From: Sphingomonas sp.
GTDB lineage: Bacteria > Pseudomonadota > Alphaproteobacteria > Sphingomonadales > Sphingomonadaceae
Direction of reading: 5' to 3'
Assembly: GCF_003248515.1 (NCBI RefSeq)
Contig: NZ_QFOB01000005.1
Coordinates: 248,001 to 312,000 of the forward strand
Length of the DNA: 64,000 nt
Each line of letters opens with the position of its first letter. The stretch's first letter is position 1. The notes beneath the pieces were generated by a model. That model was given only the letters and a program-made list of their open reading frames with translations, was not told the DNA's origin and did no database searches. The position numbers were made by a program, and so were the translations under genes. Of the stretch, positions 53,302 through 62,413 are shown piece after piece.

Positions 53302-55233
53302 ATGATCTTGCCAGCCCGCGCCGCTTTCGACGCCGCGCTCCTCGACCTATCGCTCACGGCCTTCGTGGCCACTCTTTTCATTGTCGTCCAGGCACGCTCC
53401 GTTTTCGGGGTGGACGAGGAAGGCGGCCGGCAGATCGTTCCGGTCTGGACCGCCGCCGTCGCCTGCGGCCTCGTCAGCGCGATCGCCACCGATCAGGGCA
53501 TGGGGGCGCTTATCGCGACCCTGCTCGTCCTGATGGGCGCGAGCCTCGCCAGCTGGCTTTCGCCCCGCCTGACTTCGGCGGGCGCGCTGCTGACGTCGGT
53601 GCAGCCGCTGCTGCTGCTCGTGACGGTGCCCTGGTCGTTCCTTGTGCTGACCGAATTGTCCTATCCCATGTGGGCGCTCACGCTCTGGGCGGTTTCCAGC
53701 GTCGTGGCGGTCGCGCTGCTCGGTTTCACGGTGGCGGGTTCGCTCGTCCGCCAGGCGACGCTGACCCATATGAGCTGGCGCCGGCCGATCGCGCCGCTGC
53801 CGCAGAAGCTGGGCCGCGATGCGCCGATGATCTCCGTTCAGGTGGCCTGCTATGCCGAGCCGCCCGAACTGGTGATCGCAACGCTGGATGGCATCGCGGC
53901 GCAGACCTACCCGAATTTCGAGGTGATGGTCTGCGACAACAACACCAAGGATGAGGCGCTGTGGCGCCCGGTGGAGGCACATTGTCGCCGCCTGAACGCC
54001 AAGCTGGGCTTCGAGCGCTTCCGCTTCTTCCACGTCGCTCCGCTGGAAGGCGCCAAGGCCGGCGCGCTGAACTGGTGCCTGGAGCGGATGAACCCGGAGG
54101 CGAAGCTCGTCGCGGTGCTGGACGCCGATTATCAGTCGCGCCCCGATTTCCTCTCGCGCCTCGCCGGCTTCTTCGACGATCCCAAGATCGGCTATGTGCA
54201 GACGCCGCACGATTATCGCGGCTACGATGCCAATCCCTATCTGCGGGCCTGCTATTGGGAATATATGCCGACCAACAAGGTCGTATATCCCGGCATCAAC
54301 GAATATAATGCCGCCTTCACGATCGGCACGATGTGCGTGGTTCGTGCAGCGGCGATCCGCGAGGTCGGTGGCTGGGCCGAATGGTGCCTGACCGAGGATA
54401 GCGAGATTTCGATCCGCCTGCGCGCCATCGGTCTGGAAGGCGTGTATCTGCCGCAGACCTTTGGCCGTGGCCTGATCCCCGAAACGTTCGAGGATTATCG
54501 CAAGCAGCGTTTCCGCTGGACGGCAGGCCCGGTGCAGCAGCTTCGCCGCTACTGGCGCTATTTCCTGCCGCGTCCGTTCGGCCAGAAATCGGGCATCAAC
54601 GGCTGGTCCAAGCTGCTGGAATTCCAGCGCAGCGCCGCGCCGATCGTGCAGCTCGTGACGACCGGCTTCGGCCTGGTGATGATGGCGATGATGACGGTGC
54701 TGAGTGCTGCCGGCGTGCTGCCGGACGTGATCCTGCCCGCCGTGGCGTGGCCGGTTCTCCTTTCCGGCATCGCATCGACCGTGATCCTGCGCTGGCGCCG
54801 TTATCGCCTTTCGGGCTGCCGCCGGATTTCGGACATGCTGCTGGCGGAGGTGGCCGAATCGAGCCTCACGTTCGTTCAGATGACGGCCGCGATCGCCGGG
54901 CTTTCAAAGAAGCCGCAGCCGTGGACGCGCACGCCCAAGTTCGCGGTGGCGGGCTCCTGGCAGCGGGCCTTCAATGCGACCCGGCCGGAGGCGATCATCG
55001 GCGGCCTGCATGTTCTGGTGATCCTGGCGCTTTTCACCATATCGCCGCTGATCGGCGGGCACATGACCCTGCTGGCATCGGTTTCGCTGATGCTTTCGGG
55101 CGCGCGTTTCCTCGCGGCGCCGGCGATGGCGGTGCTGGGCGAGCGCGAACTCAACCGGCAGGAAAGCCAGGCGCGCAAGGAAGCGAGCCGCTTCGCCGCG
55201 ATCCGCCGCAGGACGGCCTTCAAGATCGCCTGA
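53302..55233 (+). CDS. Membrane family 2 glycosyltransferase (cellulose-synthase-like)
   Basis: A 643-residue processive-type glycosyltransferase. Several N-terminal spans precede the GT2 domain (about 170-420), with MISVQVACYAEPPELVIATL, the DxD motif VAVLDADY (Asp274), MCVVRAAAIREVGGW, TEDSEISIRLRAIGLEG and RKQRFRWTAGPVQQ, the last matching the QxxRW motif with R for Q. Four to five C-terminal spans follow. It probably makes an extracellular glycan. It has its own promoter, resembling that of the stress sigma factor, and a strong terminator right after it, so it is probably expressed alone. Confidence 0.9.
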   Translation: MILPARAAFDAALLDLSLTAFVATLFIVVQARSVFGVDEEGGRQIVPVWTAAVACGLVSAIATDQGMGALIATLLVLMGASLASWLSPRLTSAGALLTSVQPLLLLVTVPWSFLVLTELSYPMWALTLWAVSSVVAVALLGFTVAGSLVRQATLTHMSWRRPIAPLPQKLGRDAPMISVQVACYAEPPELVIATLDGIAAQTYPNFEVMVCDNNTKDEALWRPVEAHCRRLNAKLGFERFRFFHVAPLEGAKAGALNWCLERMNPEAKLVAVLDADYQSRPDFLSRLAGFFDDPKIGYVQTPHDYRGYDANPYLRACYWEYMPTNKVVYPGINEYNAAFTIGTMCVVRAAAIREVGGWAEWCLTEDSEISIRLRAIGLEGVYLPQTFGRGLIPETFEDYRKQRFRWTAGPVQQLRRYWRYFLPRPFGQKSGINGWSKLLEFQRSAAPIVQLVTTGFGLVMMAMMTVLSAAGVLPDVILPAVAWPVLLSGIASTVILRWRRYRLSGCRRISDMLLAEVAESSLTFVQMTAAIAGLSKKPQPWTRTPKFAVAGSWQRAFNATRPEAIIGGLHVLVILALFTISPLIGGHMTLLASVSLMLSGARFLAAPAMAVLGERELNRQESQARKEASRFAAIRRRTAFKIA

Positions 55234-55252
55234 CGACCACGCGATCGAATGG

Positions 55253-55289
55253 AAAGCGGGCGACACCTGTGTGTCGCCCGCTTTTGTTT
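55253..55289 (+). terminator. Strong intrinsic terminator after the glycosyltransferase
   Basis: A 14-base stem (AAAGCGGGCGACAC at 55253-55266 with its complement at 55271-55284) has a four-base CTGT loop and ends in TTTTGTTT. It begins 20 bases after the stop codon and is the best intrinsic terminator in the window. Confidence 0.9.
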
Positions 55290-55384
55290 GTCCGGCCGTG
55301 ATGCCGGGCAACACCGCGCCGGCCCTTGCCGCTGGAAGCGACGGCGCTGATTTGCAGCGGCGTGGTCATCCGCCCTTTATTTAG

Positions 55385-55397
55385 GAAAAATGTTTTC
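55385..55397. promoter_or_regulatory. GAAAA-ATG-TTTTC inverted repeat upstream of the sugar porter
   Basis: Perfect 5-base arms around three bases in an AT-rich patch of an otherwise GC-rich gap. It looks like a sugar-regulator operator, similar to but not matching the even-spaced TGAAAACGTTTTCA sites of LacI-type repressors. No LacI gene is in the window. The regulator is unknown. Confidence 0.35.
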
Positions 55398-55553
55398 ATA
55401 AATGGCTCCGGCTGGAGAGGGCGGTAGAGCGCCGATCCGGCCGGGCAATGCCGGGCATCCCGCAGCGGCTTCGACAGGATCGGGCGTATCCGCCCGCGGC
55501 AATCCGAGCCCCGCTCGATTGGCGATCGGGCAAGGGTGAGGGGGGAGAGAACG

Positions 55554-56858
55554 ATGAATGGATTGCTGATCCGCGGAGTTGCCGTGGGGGCGCTTGCCGG
55601 GTTGCTGTTCGGCTTCGACACCGCCGTGATCGCGGGCACGACGGAGGGCATACGCAACGCCTTCGGGCTGGATGCGGCGGGGCTCGGCGTGACCGTTTCC
55701 AGCGCCTTGTGGGGGACGCTGGCGGGCGCGTTGCTCGCGGGCGTGCCGGGTGATCGCTATGGCGCGCGGACGGCTCTGATTTTCATAGCGCTGCTGTATC
55801 TCGTTTCGGCGATCGGCTGCCTGTTCGCAGGGAACTGGTGGGCGCTGATCGTCTTCCGGATCCTGGCCGGGCTCGCGGTGGGGGCCTCTTCGGTGCTGGC
55901 GCCCGTCTATATCGCCGAGATCGCGCCGGCGGACCGGCGCGGCATGCTCGTCGGCGCCTTCCAGCTCAATGTCGTGCTGGGTATCCTTGTCGCCTATCTC
56001 AGCAATGCCGTGGTCACGTCCTTCGCGCTCGGCGCGCTCGACTGGCACGTGAAGTTCGGGGTGACGGCCCTGCCGGCACTGCTGCTGCTCGTGCTGATGT
56101 TCACGATCCCCGATAGCCCGCGCTGGCTGGCCGCCAAGGGGCGGACGGAGCAGGCACGCACCGTGCTGCGCGCGCTCGGCACGGCGGATCCCGATGCGGA
56201 ACTTCTGCGCTACCGCCAGGCGGAGACGGCGGCCACTACCCCCCGACTGAGCTGGGGGCGCCATCGCCGCCCGATCCTGCTGGCCTTCGCGGTCGCCGGC
56301 TTCAACCAGCTTTCGGGCATCAACGCCATTCTCTATTATCTGAACGACATTTTCGCCGCGGCCGGCTTCGATACGGTATCGGCCGATCGGCAGGCGATCA
56401 TCATCGGCGCGTGCAACCTGTTCTTCACCGCGCTGGCGCTCACGGTGATCGATCGCGTCGGCCGCAAGACGTTGCTGCTGGTGGGGGCGGTGGGCGTGAC
56501 GGCCGCGCTATCCGGCGTGGCGGCGATCTTCCTGAGCAATACGCACCAGGATCTCCTGCTGTGGCTCCTCATCGCCTTCATCGCTTTCTTCGCGTTCAGC
56601 CAGGGGGCGGTGATCTGGGTCTATATCAGCGAGATCTTCCCCACCGACGTGCGCGCGCGCGGGCAGAGCCTGGGTTCATCGACGCACTGGTTCATGGATG
56701 CGATCATCGCCACGGCCTTTCCGCTGGTGGCGCAACATATGCACGGCCTGCCCTTCGCCTTCTTCGCGGCCTGCATGGCGGTGCAATTCGTGGTGGTCCT
56801 GTTCTTCTTCCCGGAGACGAAGAGACGATCGCTCGAGGCGCTCGGGGCGGGGCTGTGA
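55554..56858 (+). CDS. Sugar porter (MFS), XylE/GlcP-like
   Basis: A 434-residue 12-span major facilitator of the sugar-porter family. The signature blocks are LFGFDTAVIAGTTEGI, GDRYGARTAL (loop 2), RILAGLAVGASSVLAPVYIA with IAPADRRG, IPDSPRWLAAKGR, FNQLSGINAILYY and PTDVRARGQSLGSS. The ATG at 55554 lies behind GGGGGAGAGA. It probably brings in a hexose or pentose for the ROK kinase encoded 94 bases downstream. Confidence 0.92.
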   Translation: MNGLLIRGVAVGALAGLLFGFDTAVIAGTTEGIRNAFGLDAAGLGVTVSSALWGTLAGALLAGVPGDRYGARTALIFIALLYLVSAIGCLFAGNWWALIVFRILAGLAVGASSVLAPVYIAEIAPADRRGMLVGAFQLNVVLGILVAYLSNAVVTSFALGALDWHVKFGVTALPALLLLVLMFTIPDSPRWLAAKGRTEQARTVLRALGTADPDAELLRYRQAETAATTPRLSWGRHRRPILLAFAVAGFNQLSGINAILYYLNDIFAAAGFDTVSADRQAIIIGACNLFFTALALTVIDRVGRKTLLLVGAVGVTAALSGVAAIFLSNTHQDLLLWLLIAFIAFFAFSQGAVIWVYISEIFPTDVRARGQSLGSSTHWFMDAIIATAFPLVAQHMHGLPFAFFAACMAVQFVVVLFFFPETKRRSLEALGAGL

Positions 56859-56952
56859 TCCGGATTCCCCATGCGGCAACGGTGGCGCGTTTCTCGCGTT
56901 CGGATTTCTCTTATTTGCCAGCGATCGTCGCGTACGAAGGAGCGAACGAGCC

Positions 56953-57891
56953 ATGACCATGCCTGCCCCGGCGGCTGCCTCCGTCCGCAACGGGAATGAC
57001 GTGCCGGAACCGCTCTTTGCCGGTGTCGAGCTTGGGGGAACCAAGACGATCGCCGTGATCGGGCAGGGCGGGAAGATTCTGGACCGCGTGACGATCCCGA
57101 CGACCAGGCCGGCCGAGACGCTGGCGGCGACGGCGGAGCAATTGCGATCCTGGTATCGCGAGCATCGGCCGGCGGCGCTGGGCGTGGCGAGCTTCGGCCC
57201 GATCGCGCTGAATGCCCGGCATGGCGAATATGGCCATATGCTCTCGACGCCGAAGGAGGGCTGGTCCGGCGCGGCGATCGTCGGGCCGCTTGTCGAGGTG
57301 ATGCCGGTGCCGGTGGCGCTGCATACCGATGTGACGGCGGCCGCGCTCGCCGAAGGGCGGTGGGGTGCGGCGCGTGGGGTCAGCGATTTCGTCTATGTCA
57401 CGATCGGCACGGGCATCGGCATGGGCGTGGTGGCCGGGGGCAGGCCCGTAACGGGACGCATGCACCCTGAGGCGGGGCATTTGCGCGTCCGCCGGATGGC
57501 GGGCGATGGCTTCGCCGGAAATTGTCCGTTCCATGGCGATTGCCTGGAAGGGCTCGCGGCCGGCCCCGCCATCGCGGCGCGGACGGGAACCAGCGCCAAC
57601 AAGTTGTCGCCGGAGGATCCGGCGTGGATCCCCGTGGCCGATGCGCTGGCCGAGGGGATGGTCTCATTGTTCCTGACGCTCTCGTGCGAGCGCGTGATCG
57701 TGGGCGGCGGCGTGGGCGTGGGGCAGCCGCATCTGCTGGCTCTGGTGCGCGACCGGATCGGCGAGAAGCTGGCGGGCTATCTGCCGGACATGGACGAGGC
57801 CACGCTCCGGGCCATGATCGTCCATGCCGAAATGGGCGCGGACGCGGGGCCTCTCGGCACGCTGGAGCTGGCGGCGCTGGCGCGGGGCTGA
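56953..57891 (+). CDS. ROK family fructokinase
   Basis: A 312-residue sugar kinase starting MTMPAPAAASVRNGNDVPEP behind AAGGAGCG. The ATP motif is GVELGGTKTIAVIG; FVYVTIGTGIGMGVVAGG is the phosphate 2 block; and HPEAGHLRVRR, followed by CPFHGDCLEGLAAGPAIAAR, is the zinc-binding region that marks fructokinases (Mak type) among ROK proteins. It probably phosphorylates fructose (or mannose) taken up by the adjacent porter. An open upstream frame is not coding. Confidence 0.9.
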   Translation: MTMPAPAAASVRNGNDVPEPLFAGVELGGTKTIAVIGQGGKILDRVTIPTTRPAETLAATAEQLRSWYREHRPAALGVASFGPIALNARHGEYGHMLSTPKEGWSGAAIVGPLVEVMPVPVALHTDVTAAALAEGRWGAARGVSDFVYVTIGTGIGMGVVAGGRPVTGRMHPEAGHLRVRRMAGDGFAGNCPFHGDCLEGLAAGPAIAARTGTSANKLSPEDPAWIPVADALAEGMVSLFLTLSCERVIVGGGVGVGQPHLLALVRDRIGEKLAGYLPDMDEATLRAMIVHAEMGADAGPLGTLELAALARG

Positions 57892-57920
57892 CCGGTCGAT
57901 ATCAAAGCCGCCCCGTGCGC

Positions 57921-57939
57921 CTCACGCGCCGGGCGTGAG
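57921..57939. terminator. Hairpin between the fructokinase and a small minus-strand gene
   Basis: CTCACGC (57921-57927) pairs exactly with GCGTGAG (57933-57939) over a five-base loop. It lies 30 bases after the kinase stop and 20 bases before the end of the convergent small gene. No T-run follows, so it is a modest bidirectional terminator candidate. Confidence 0.4.
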
Positions 57940-57959
57940 ATGCTCTCTGGTCGCCGACG

Positions 57960-58112
57960 TCAGGCGGCCGACCGGCTGCCCGCGATAAGCTTGTTCAGCA
58001 CCACGATACGATCACGCTCCGCCGCCCAGTCACGGGAGGGCTGTGACTGGATCATCTGCAGAAGAAGCTGAAGTTCCTTGCGCCATTCGGCGGGATTGAA
58101 CTCGATCGTCAT
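57960..58112 (-). CDS. Small hypothetical protein (50 aa)
   Basis: A 51-codon frame begins MTIEFNPAEWRKELQLLLQM behind a perfect GGAGG seven bases upstream. The amphipathic helix continues to QSQPSRDWAAERDRIVVLNK. There is no signal peptide or membrane segment. It follows a second small gene 60 bases away on the same strand. I do not recognise a family; the good ribosome site and helical pattern argue that it is real. Confidence 0.55.
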   Translation of the reverse strand: MTIEFNPAEWRKELQLLLQMIQSQPSRDWAAERDRIVVLNKLIAGSRSAA

Positions 58113-58172
58113 GGTGCATCCTCCATCGTTATTTTCGTTACGCGTGGACCGCCCGAACGGAGCCATTCCTTT

Positions 58173-58364
58173 TCAGGCGTGAGACGGTGTTCCGATAGAG
58201 CCCCGATTGGCGAGGGCTGCGTGAAAGCCATCGCGCCAATATTCGTGCAGTGACGGCTCGACATGGCTCGGCGGGCAATTGTCGCCCTTCTTCGCGGCGG
58301 ATGCCCATCCATCCTCGAAGGCATCGATGGCCCGTTCAAGCCCCGCATTGATGTCCATCACCAT
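58173..58364 (-). CDS. Small protein (63 aa), possibly Rmf/CrpP-like
   Basis: A 64-codon frame from the ATG at 58364, with AGGAGGT ending 10-12 bases upstream. It reads MDINAGLERAIDAFEDGW after two residues, then AAKKGDNCPPSHVEP and EYWRDGFHAALANRG. The GxxA...CP(Y)...W..G(W/F)..A spacing recalls ribosome modulation factor and the CrpP family, small stress proteins. The match is only by pattern; the sequence could be an unrelated conserved small protein. It shares a strand with a 50-residue gene downstream. Confidence 0.5.
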   Translation of the reverse strand: MVMDINAGLERAIDAFEDGWASAAKKGDNCPPSHVEPSLHEYWRDGFHAALANRGSIGTPSHA

Positions 58365-58853
58365 GACGAGTTCCCACCTCCTCATCGATCCGGACCTTCG
58401 CCAGATCGCATTCTCCATTCCCCAGTAACGCAAGCAACCATGGTTGAGTTGCAGTCGGATCGGGCCGCATCCCGAAACTTTCTTTTTGCCGACAGCGTTC
58501 GCATGGAATTTTCATTTAGGAAGAGTCAAGTATAAAGATAGTTAACGCGGCCTATTTACAATCTATTAGACGCATCGGGGGCGAAATTACATAACGTAAT
58601 GTTAGATCCGAATAATGATCCGAATTATATCCAAGACAAGCGGAGGGCGTGGTCGCGATCGATTGCCGGAGCCGCGTCGCCGCAGGGGGAGAGCGTGTGG
58701 AGGGCGAGCGATCTTCGACGGCCGCGCGCGCCTTCGGCGCCCGGACAGCGGACGGCAGGCGCGCGACCGGGCGCAGCGTGGAAGGAATGACCGCATCACC
58801 GGCCGGAGCATGGCGTGGCTTTTTGCCCGCCCCTTCCGGGCAGGCGCCGGCGA
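58365..58853. other. Gene-free stretch upstream of the Rmf-like gene and downstream of the IclR gene
   Basis: About 490 bases without a convincing gene. It includes an AT-rich block with ATTAC-ATAAC-GTAAT (58586-58600), an inverted repeat, and the tandem repeat at 58606-58628. A minus-strand frame running through 58552 into the IclR gene is its reading-frame shadow. The plus-strand arrangement GAAAC-N17-CGTT near 58480 resembles a stress promoter but points away from the small genes. Confidence 0.45.
58606..58628. repeat. Short tandem repeat ATCCGAATWAT
   Basis: ATCCGAATAAT (58606-58616) and ATCCGAATTAT (58618-58628) recur with a 12-base period and one mismatch, next to the inverted repeat ATTAC-N5-GTAAT. 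It may be a paired regulatory site for the small minus-strand genes. Confidence 0.4.
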
Positions 58854-59744
58854 TCAGCCGTCCGCTGCCTCTTCGGGCGGCATCCAGCCTAGCGCGCGGC
58901 TGATCGTGGTGGCGGCATCGCGCACGGATGGCGCGAGAATGCGCATCCTTTCCTCGCCCAGATAGGCGCTCGGGCTGGCGATGCTGATCGCGGCGACGAT
59001 CCGGCCGGAAACATCCCGGATCGGCGCCGCGATGGCATGAATGCAGTCGGGCGGAGGCCCTTGATTGAGGACGGTACGCTCGGCGGTGCTGCGCTGCATG
59101 TCCGCGATCCATTGCGGTATGTTGGCGAGGCCGGCAGCCCGCGCGGCGGTTTCCAGAGCGGCCGGCGAGTCATCCAGCAGCAGCGCCTTGCCCAGGCTCG
59201 TTTCCGGCAGGCGGCGGCGGGTGCCCGGGGCGGTGGTGACCGCGACCCGCTCATTGGCCGAGCTTCTGTGAAGATGGACCGAATAATCGCCGTCGCGGCG
59301 CCCCAGAAAGGCGGAGTGGCCGGTTTCGGCGGCGAGATCGTCGAGATGGCGGCGCGCGATCAGGAGCAGATCGGTCTGCTCCTGCGTGCGGGCGCCAAGC
59401 TGGAGCAGCTTGGGGCCGGCATGCACCTCGCCCGAGGTGGAGACCGTGACGAAGCGCCGATCCGCGAGCGCCTGCACCAGGCGCCAGGTGGTCGTCTTGG
59501 AGAGGCCATATTGGCGGATCAGGGCCGGCATGCGCGTGGGCCGGGCGACGATCAGCTCGAGCATGTCGAGCCCGCGCTCCAGCGTCTGCGCGCCGGCCGT
59601 GCCGCTCTTGCGTTCCTTGCGAACCCCGGGCGCCGCATCGGCGGGCTCGTGGTTCGTGCGGTCCGATTGCTTCACTCTGTCGTCGCTTCCATTGAACGCG
59701 AATGCCGATGCGGCCCTATCGCTTATCCGTGCCGCCTCCGCCAC
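58854..59744 (-). CDS. IclR family transcriptional regulator
   Basis: A 296-residue regulator. The winged helix-turn-helix (about residues 50-110) reads TLERGLDMLELIVARPTRMP then LSKTTTWRLVQALADRRFV. The effector domain has ETGHSAFLGRRDG, GKALLLDD and CIHAIAAPIRDVSGRIVAAISIASP. The first 45 residues are a loose Ala/Asp-rich lead; an internal start is possible. Such regulators often control sugar or aromatic acid genes. It shares a strand with and lies downstream of the aldose epimerase gene, 102 bases from its end. Confidence 0.9.
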   Translation of the reverse strand: MAEAARISDRAASAFAFNGSDDRVKQSDRTNHEPADAAPGVRKERKSGTAGAQTLERGLDMLELIVARPTRMPALIRQYGLSKTTTWRLVQALADRRFVTVSTSGEVHAGPKLLQLGARTQEQTDLLLIARRHLDDLAAETGHSAFLGRRDGDYSVHLHRSSANERVAVTTAPGTRRRLPETSLGKALLLDDSPAALETAARAAGLANIPQWIADMQRSTAERTVLNQGPPPDCIHAIAAPIRDVSGRIVAAISIASPSAYLGEERMRILAPSVRDAATTISRALGWMPPEEAADG

Positions 59745-59846
59745 GTTCGTTTTGCGTCCGCGGATCCGTGGCAGCGGGCGCGGATCCGGCCTGATGGGCG
59801 CGGCGCGGCGGACGGGCCTGCGATCGCCCGCCCGCCGGCGCCGGGC

Positions 59847-60992
59847 TCAGCGGCCCTGAACGGTCAGTTTGTAGATCATCACATGATGATAGGGTTTGCC
59901 GGGATCCACGCGCGCGGAGACGAAGGCCGGATGGTTCGGCGCGTCCGGAAACTTCTGCGGCTCCAGCGCGATGCCGTCGCCCATCCGGTAAAGATGGCCG
60001 CCCTTCCCGGGGAAGGCGCCGTCGAGGAAATTGCCGGTGTAGAATTGCACGCCGGGCTCGGTCGACAGCACTTCGAGCACGCGGCCGGACTGCGGATCTT
60101 CCAGGCGGGCGGCGAGGCCGGGCTGCGCCGTCAGCCCCTTGTCGAGCGCGAAATTGTGATCATAGCCTTGGCCGAAACGGATCTGCTGATCGTGTCCGTC
60201 GCGGATCCCTTCGGCCACGAGGCGGGGCTTGCGGAAATCGAACACCGTGCCCTCCACCGGGCGAAGCTCGCCCGTGGGGATAAGGCGCGCGTCGACCGGC
60301 GTGTAGGCGCGGGCCGGGATCGTCAGAAGATGATTGGTGGTGCCGGCGGGCGCGCCTTCGCCAGCGAGATTGAAGATGGCGTGATTGGTCATGTTCACGA
60401 TCGTCGGCTTGTCCGTCGCGGCGCCGAAATCGATGGTGAGCGCATTCTGCTCGTCGAGCGAATAGGTGACGGTCACGTCGAGCTTGCCCGGATAGCCCGC
60501 TTCCCCGTCCGGACTGGTGAGCGCGAGGACCACCTTCGCGACGGGGCCGCTGGTGGCCGAAACGACGCGCCAGAGCTTCTTGTCGAAGCCTGCGCCGCCG
60601 CCGTGGAGCGAATTCACCTTGTCGTTGAGGGGAAGGGAATAGCCCGTTCCGTCGAGCGTGAATTTGCCGCCGGCGATCCGATTGGCATAACGGCCGACAG
60701 TGACGCCGAAATAATTGGGGTGGCTCTCATAGGTGGTGGCATCGTCATAGCCGAGCATCACGTCCGCGATCTTTCCGTTGCGATCGGGGCCTTTGAGCGA
60801 TTGCAGTGTGGCGCCGTACGTCAGGATGCGCGCGGAAACGCCCCTGCCGTTCGAAAGCGTGAACGCCTCGATCTGGCCGCCGCTCTTTGTCGTGCCGGCG
60901 GCCTCGCGGCGCACCTCGGCCGCGCTCGCGGGAGCGGCCGCCGCCACCGTGGCGATCAGCAGCGCGCATGTGCTCAGGAGAATTCCTCGCAT
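59847..60992 (-). CDS. galM: Aldose 1-epimerase (galactose mutarotase), exported
   Basis: A 381-residue mutarotase with a signal peptide (MRGILLSTCALLIATVAAAA), from the ATG at 60992 behind GGAGAGGTT. Catalytic segments are GRYANRIAGGKF, NSLHGGGAGFDKKLW, MTNHAIFNLAGEG (histidine acid) and VQFYTGNFLDGA; the general-base glutamate lies in GDGIALEPQKFPD. It equilibrates alpha and beta sugars in the periplasm before import, consistent with the divergent FucP-type porter. Confidence 0.93.
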   Translation of the reverse strand: MRGILLSTCALLIATVAAAAPASAAEVRREAAGTTKSGGQIEAFTLSNGRGVSARILTYGATLQSLKGPDRNGKIADVMLGYDDATTYESHPNYFGVTVGRYANRIAGGKFTLDGTGYSLPLNDKVNSLHGGGAGFDKKLWRVVSATSGPVAKVVLALTSPDGEAGYPGKLDVTVTYSLDEQNALTIDFGAATDKPTIVNMTNHAIFNLAGEGAPAGTTNHLLTIPARAYTPVDARLIPTGELRPVEGTVFDFRKPRLVAEGIRDGHDQQIRFGQGYDHNFALDKGLTAQPGLAARLEDPQSGRVLEVLSTEPGVQFYTGNFLDGAFPGKGGHLYRMGDGIALEPQKFPDAPNHPAFVSARVDPGKPYHHVMIYKLTVQGR

Positions 60993-61038
60993 AACCTCTC
61001 CTCGCGCGTCGACATTGACGCGTCCTCCGGCTCTTTCT

Positions 61039-61048
61039 AGTCCGACAA
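61039..61048 (-). promoter_or_regulatory. TTGTCGGACT motif between the epimerase and the porter
   Basis: Reading on the minus strand the sequence is TTGTCGGACT, 66 bases before the porter start. It matches TTGTCGGAGT at 63322-63331 in front of the last gene, in nine of ten bases. A perfect inverted repeat CGCGTC-GACATT-GACGCG lies 17 bases away at 61005-61022. Both could bind the FadR-type regulator encoded nearby. Confidence 0.4.
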
Positions 61049-61113
61049 AAGAATGAAGGACAAGCGAGTGTCGCATCCGGCACCGCAACGAATCGAACAA
61101 GGAGTTGGAAAAG

Positions 61114-62409
61114 ATGCCCGCACCGATCCACGCCGCGGCAGGCGCGGGCCATTCCGATCCATCGGGGCCGCGTGCCGGCTATGGCGCATCGCTGAGCCTG
61201 CTCGCGAGCCTTTTCTTCATGTGGGGCTTCATCACGGTCATCAACGGCACGCTGCTGCCGCATCTGCGCAGCGTGTTCGAACTCAGCTATTTCCAGGCGG
61301 CGCTGATCGAGAGCGTGTGGTTCATCGCCTATTTCTTCGCCTCCATCCCATCGGCCAAGCTGATTGAGCGGATCGGTTATCAGAAGGCGCTGGTGACTGG
61401 CCTGTGCATCATGGCGGCCGGTGCGCTGGGCATGGTGCTCGCGGCGAGCCTGCCTTCCTATGGCGTGACCCTGGTGATGCTGTTCGTGATCGCCAGCGGC
61501 ATCACGCTGCTGCAGGTGGCCGCCAACCCTTATGTGGCGGTGATCGGGCCGAGCGACACGGCATCGTCCCGCCTGAACCTTGTGCAGGCGATGAATTCCG
61601 CCGGCACGATGCTGGCCCCACTGTTCGGCGCCTATCTGATTCTCGGGCGATCGAAGGGCGGGCGCGCGGACGCGGGCACCATTCTGAGCCAGGCGGATCG
61701 CCTGGCCGATGCCCAGTCGGTCGTGTTGCCTTATGTGCTGGTGGCGTGCGTTCTCGTCGTTCTGGCGATCGTCATCGCGCGTTTCCCGCTGCCCGCGATC
61801 GGCATGGCATCCAGCCGCGTCGCCAAGGAGGAGCGCAAGAAGCACTCGCTCTGGAAGCATCGCAATCTGGTATTCGGTATTCCGGCGATCTTCATTTATC
61901 TGATCGCGGAGATCGGCGTCGGCAATCTGTTCGTGAACTTCGTCAGCCGGCCCGAGATCGGCAACATGACGACCGAGGCCGCTGGCCGCTACCTCACCTT
62001 GCTGTGGGGCGGCATGATGGTCGGGCGTTTTATCGGATCGGCGATGATGCAGAAGGTGCCGGCGGAACTGGTGCTGGCCGGCTTTTCGATCGGTGCTTTC
62101 GTGGTGATGGCGGTCACGGTGATGACGACAGGCCATGTCGCGATGTGGTCGCTGATCCTGGTCGGCCTGTTCCATTCGATCATGTTCCCGACGATCTTCA
62201 CGCTCGGCATCCGGGGGCTGGGGCCGCTGACGGAAGAGGGATCGGGCCTGCTCATCATGGCGATCGCCGGCGGCGCGCTGGTCGCGGTGCAGGGCTGGCT
62301 GGCCGACAGCTACGGCCTGCAACACTCCTTCATCCTGACGGCCGTGTGCGAACTCTACGTTCTGTTTTACGCGCTGTGGGGGGCGAAGCCCACCAACGCG
62401 CTGGATTGA
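61114..62409 (+). CDS. FucP/GluP-type sugar:proton symporter (MFS)
   Basis: A 431-residue member of the fucose/glucose-galactose porter group. It shows LLASLFFMWGFITVINGTLL, FIAYFFASIPSAKLIERIGY, ASGITLLQVAANPYVAVIGP and SSRLNLVQAMNSAGTMLAPLFGAYL, the family signature. The ATG at 61114 follows AAGGAG with nine bases between. With the divergent epimerase and the downstream GntR regulator it is part of a sugar utilisation unit, substrate L-fucose, galactose or glucose by family. Confidence 0.92.
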   Translation: MPAPIHAAAGAGHSDPSGPRAGYGASLSLLASLFFMWGFITVINGTLLPHLRSVFELSYFQAALIESVWFIAYFFASIPSAKLIERIGYQKALVTGLCIMAAGALGMVLAASLPSYGVTLVMLFVIASGITLLQVAANPYVAVIGPSDTASSRLNLVQAMNSAGTMLAPLFGAYLILGRSKGGRADAGTILSQADRLADAQSVVLPYVLVACVLVVLAIVIARFPLPAIGMASSRVAKEERKKHSLWKHRNLVFGIPAIFIYLIAEIGVGNLFVNFVSRPEIGNMTTEAAGRYLTLLWGGMMVGRFIGSAMMQKVPAELVLAGFSIGAFVVMAVTVMTTGHVAMWSLILVGLFHSIMFPTIFTLGIRGLGPLTEEGSGLLIMAIAGGALVAVQGWLADSYGLQHSFILTAVCELYVLFYALWGAKPTNALD

Positions 62410-62413
62410 TCCG

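Larger units (their letters stand above)
55234..55553. other. Gene-free stretch between the glycosyltransferase and the sugar porter
   Basis: About 320 bases holding the terminator at 55253-55289 and, at 55385-55397, the inverted repeat GAAAA-ATG-TTTTC inside an AT-rich patch, 157 bases upstream of the sugar porter start. No further gene is seen. Confidence 0.5.

Noticed and set aside
58552..59112. 186-codon minus-strand frame overlapping the IclR gene
   Set aside because: It reads the same DNA in another frame, is Arg/His-rich and has no motif. The IclR frame is the real one.
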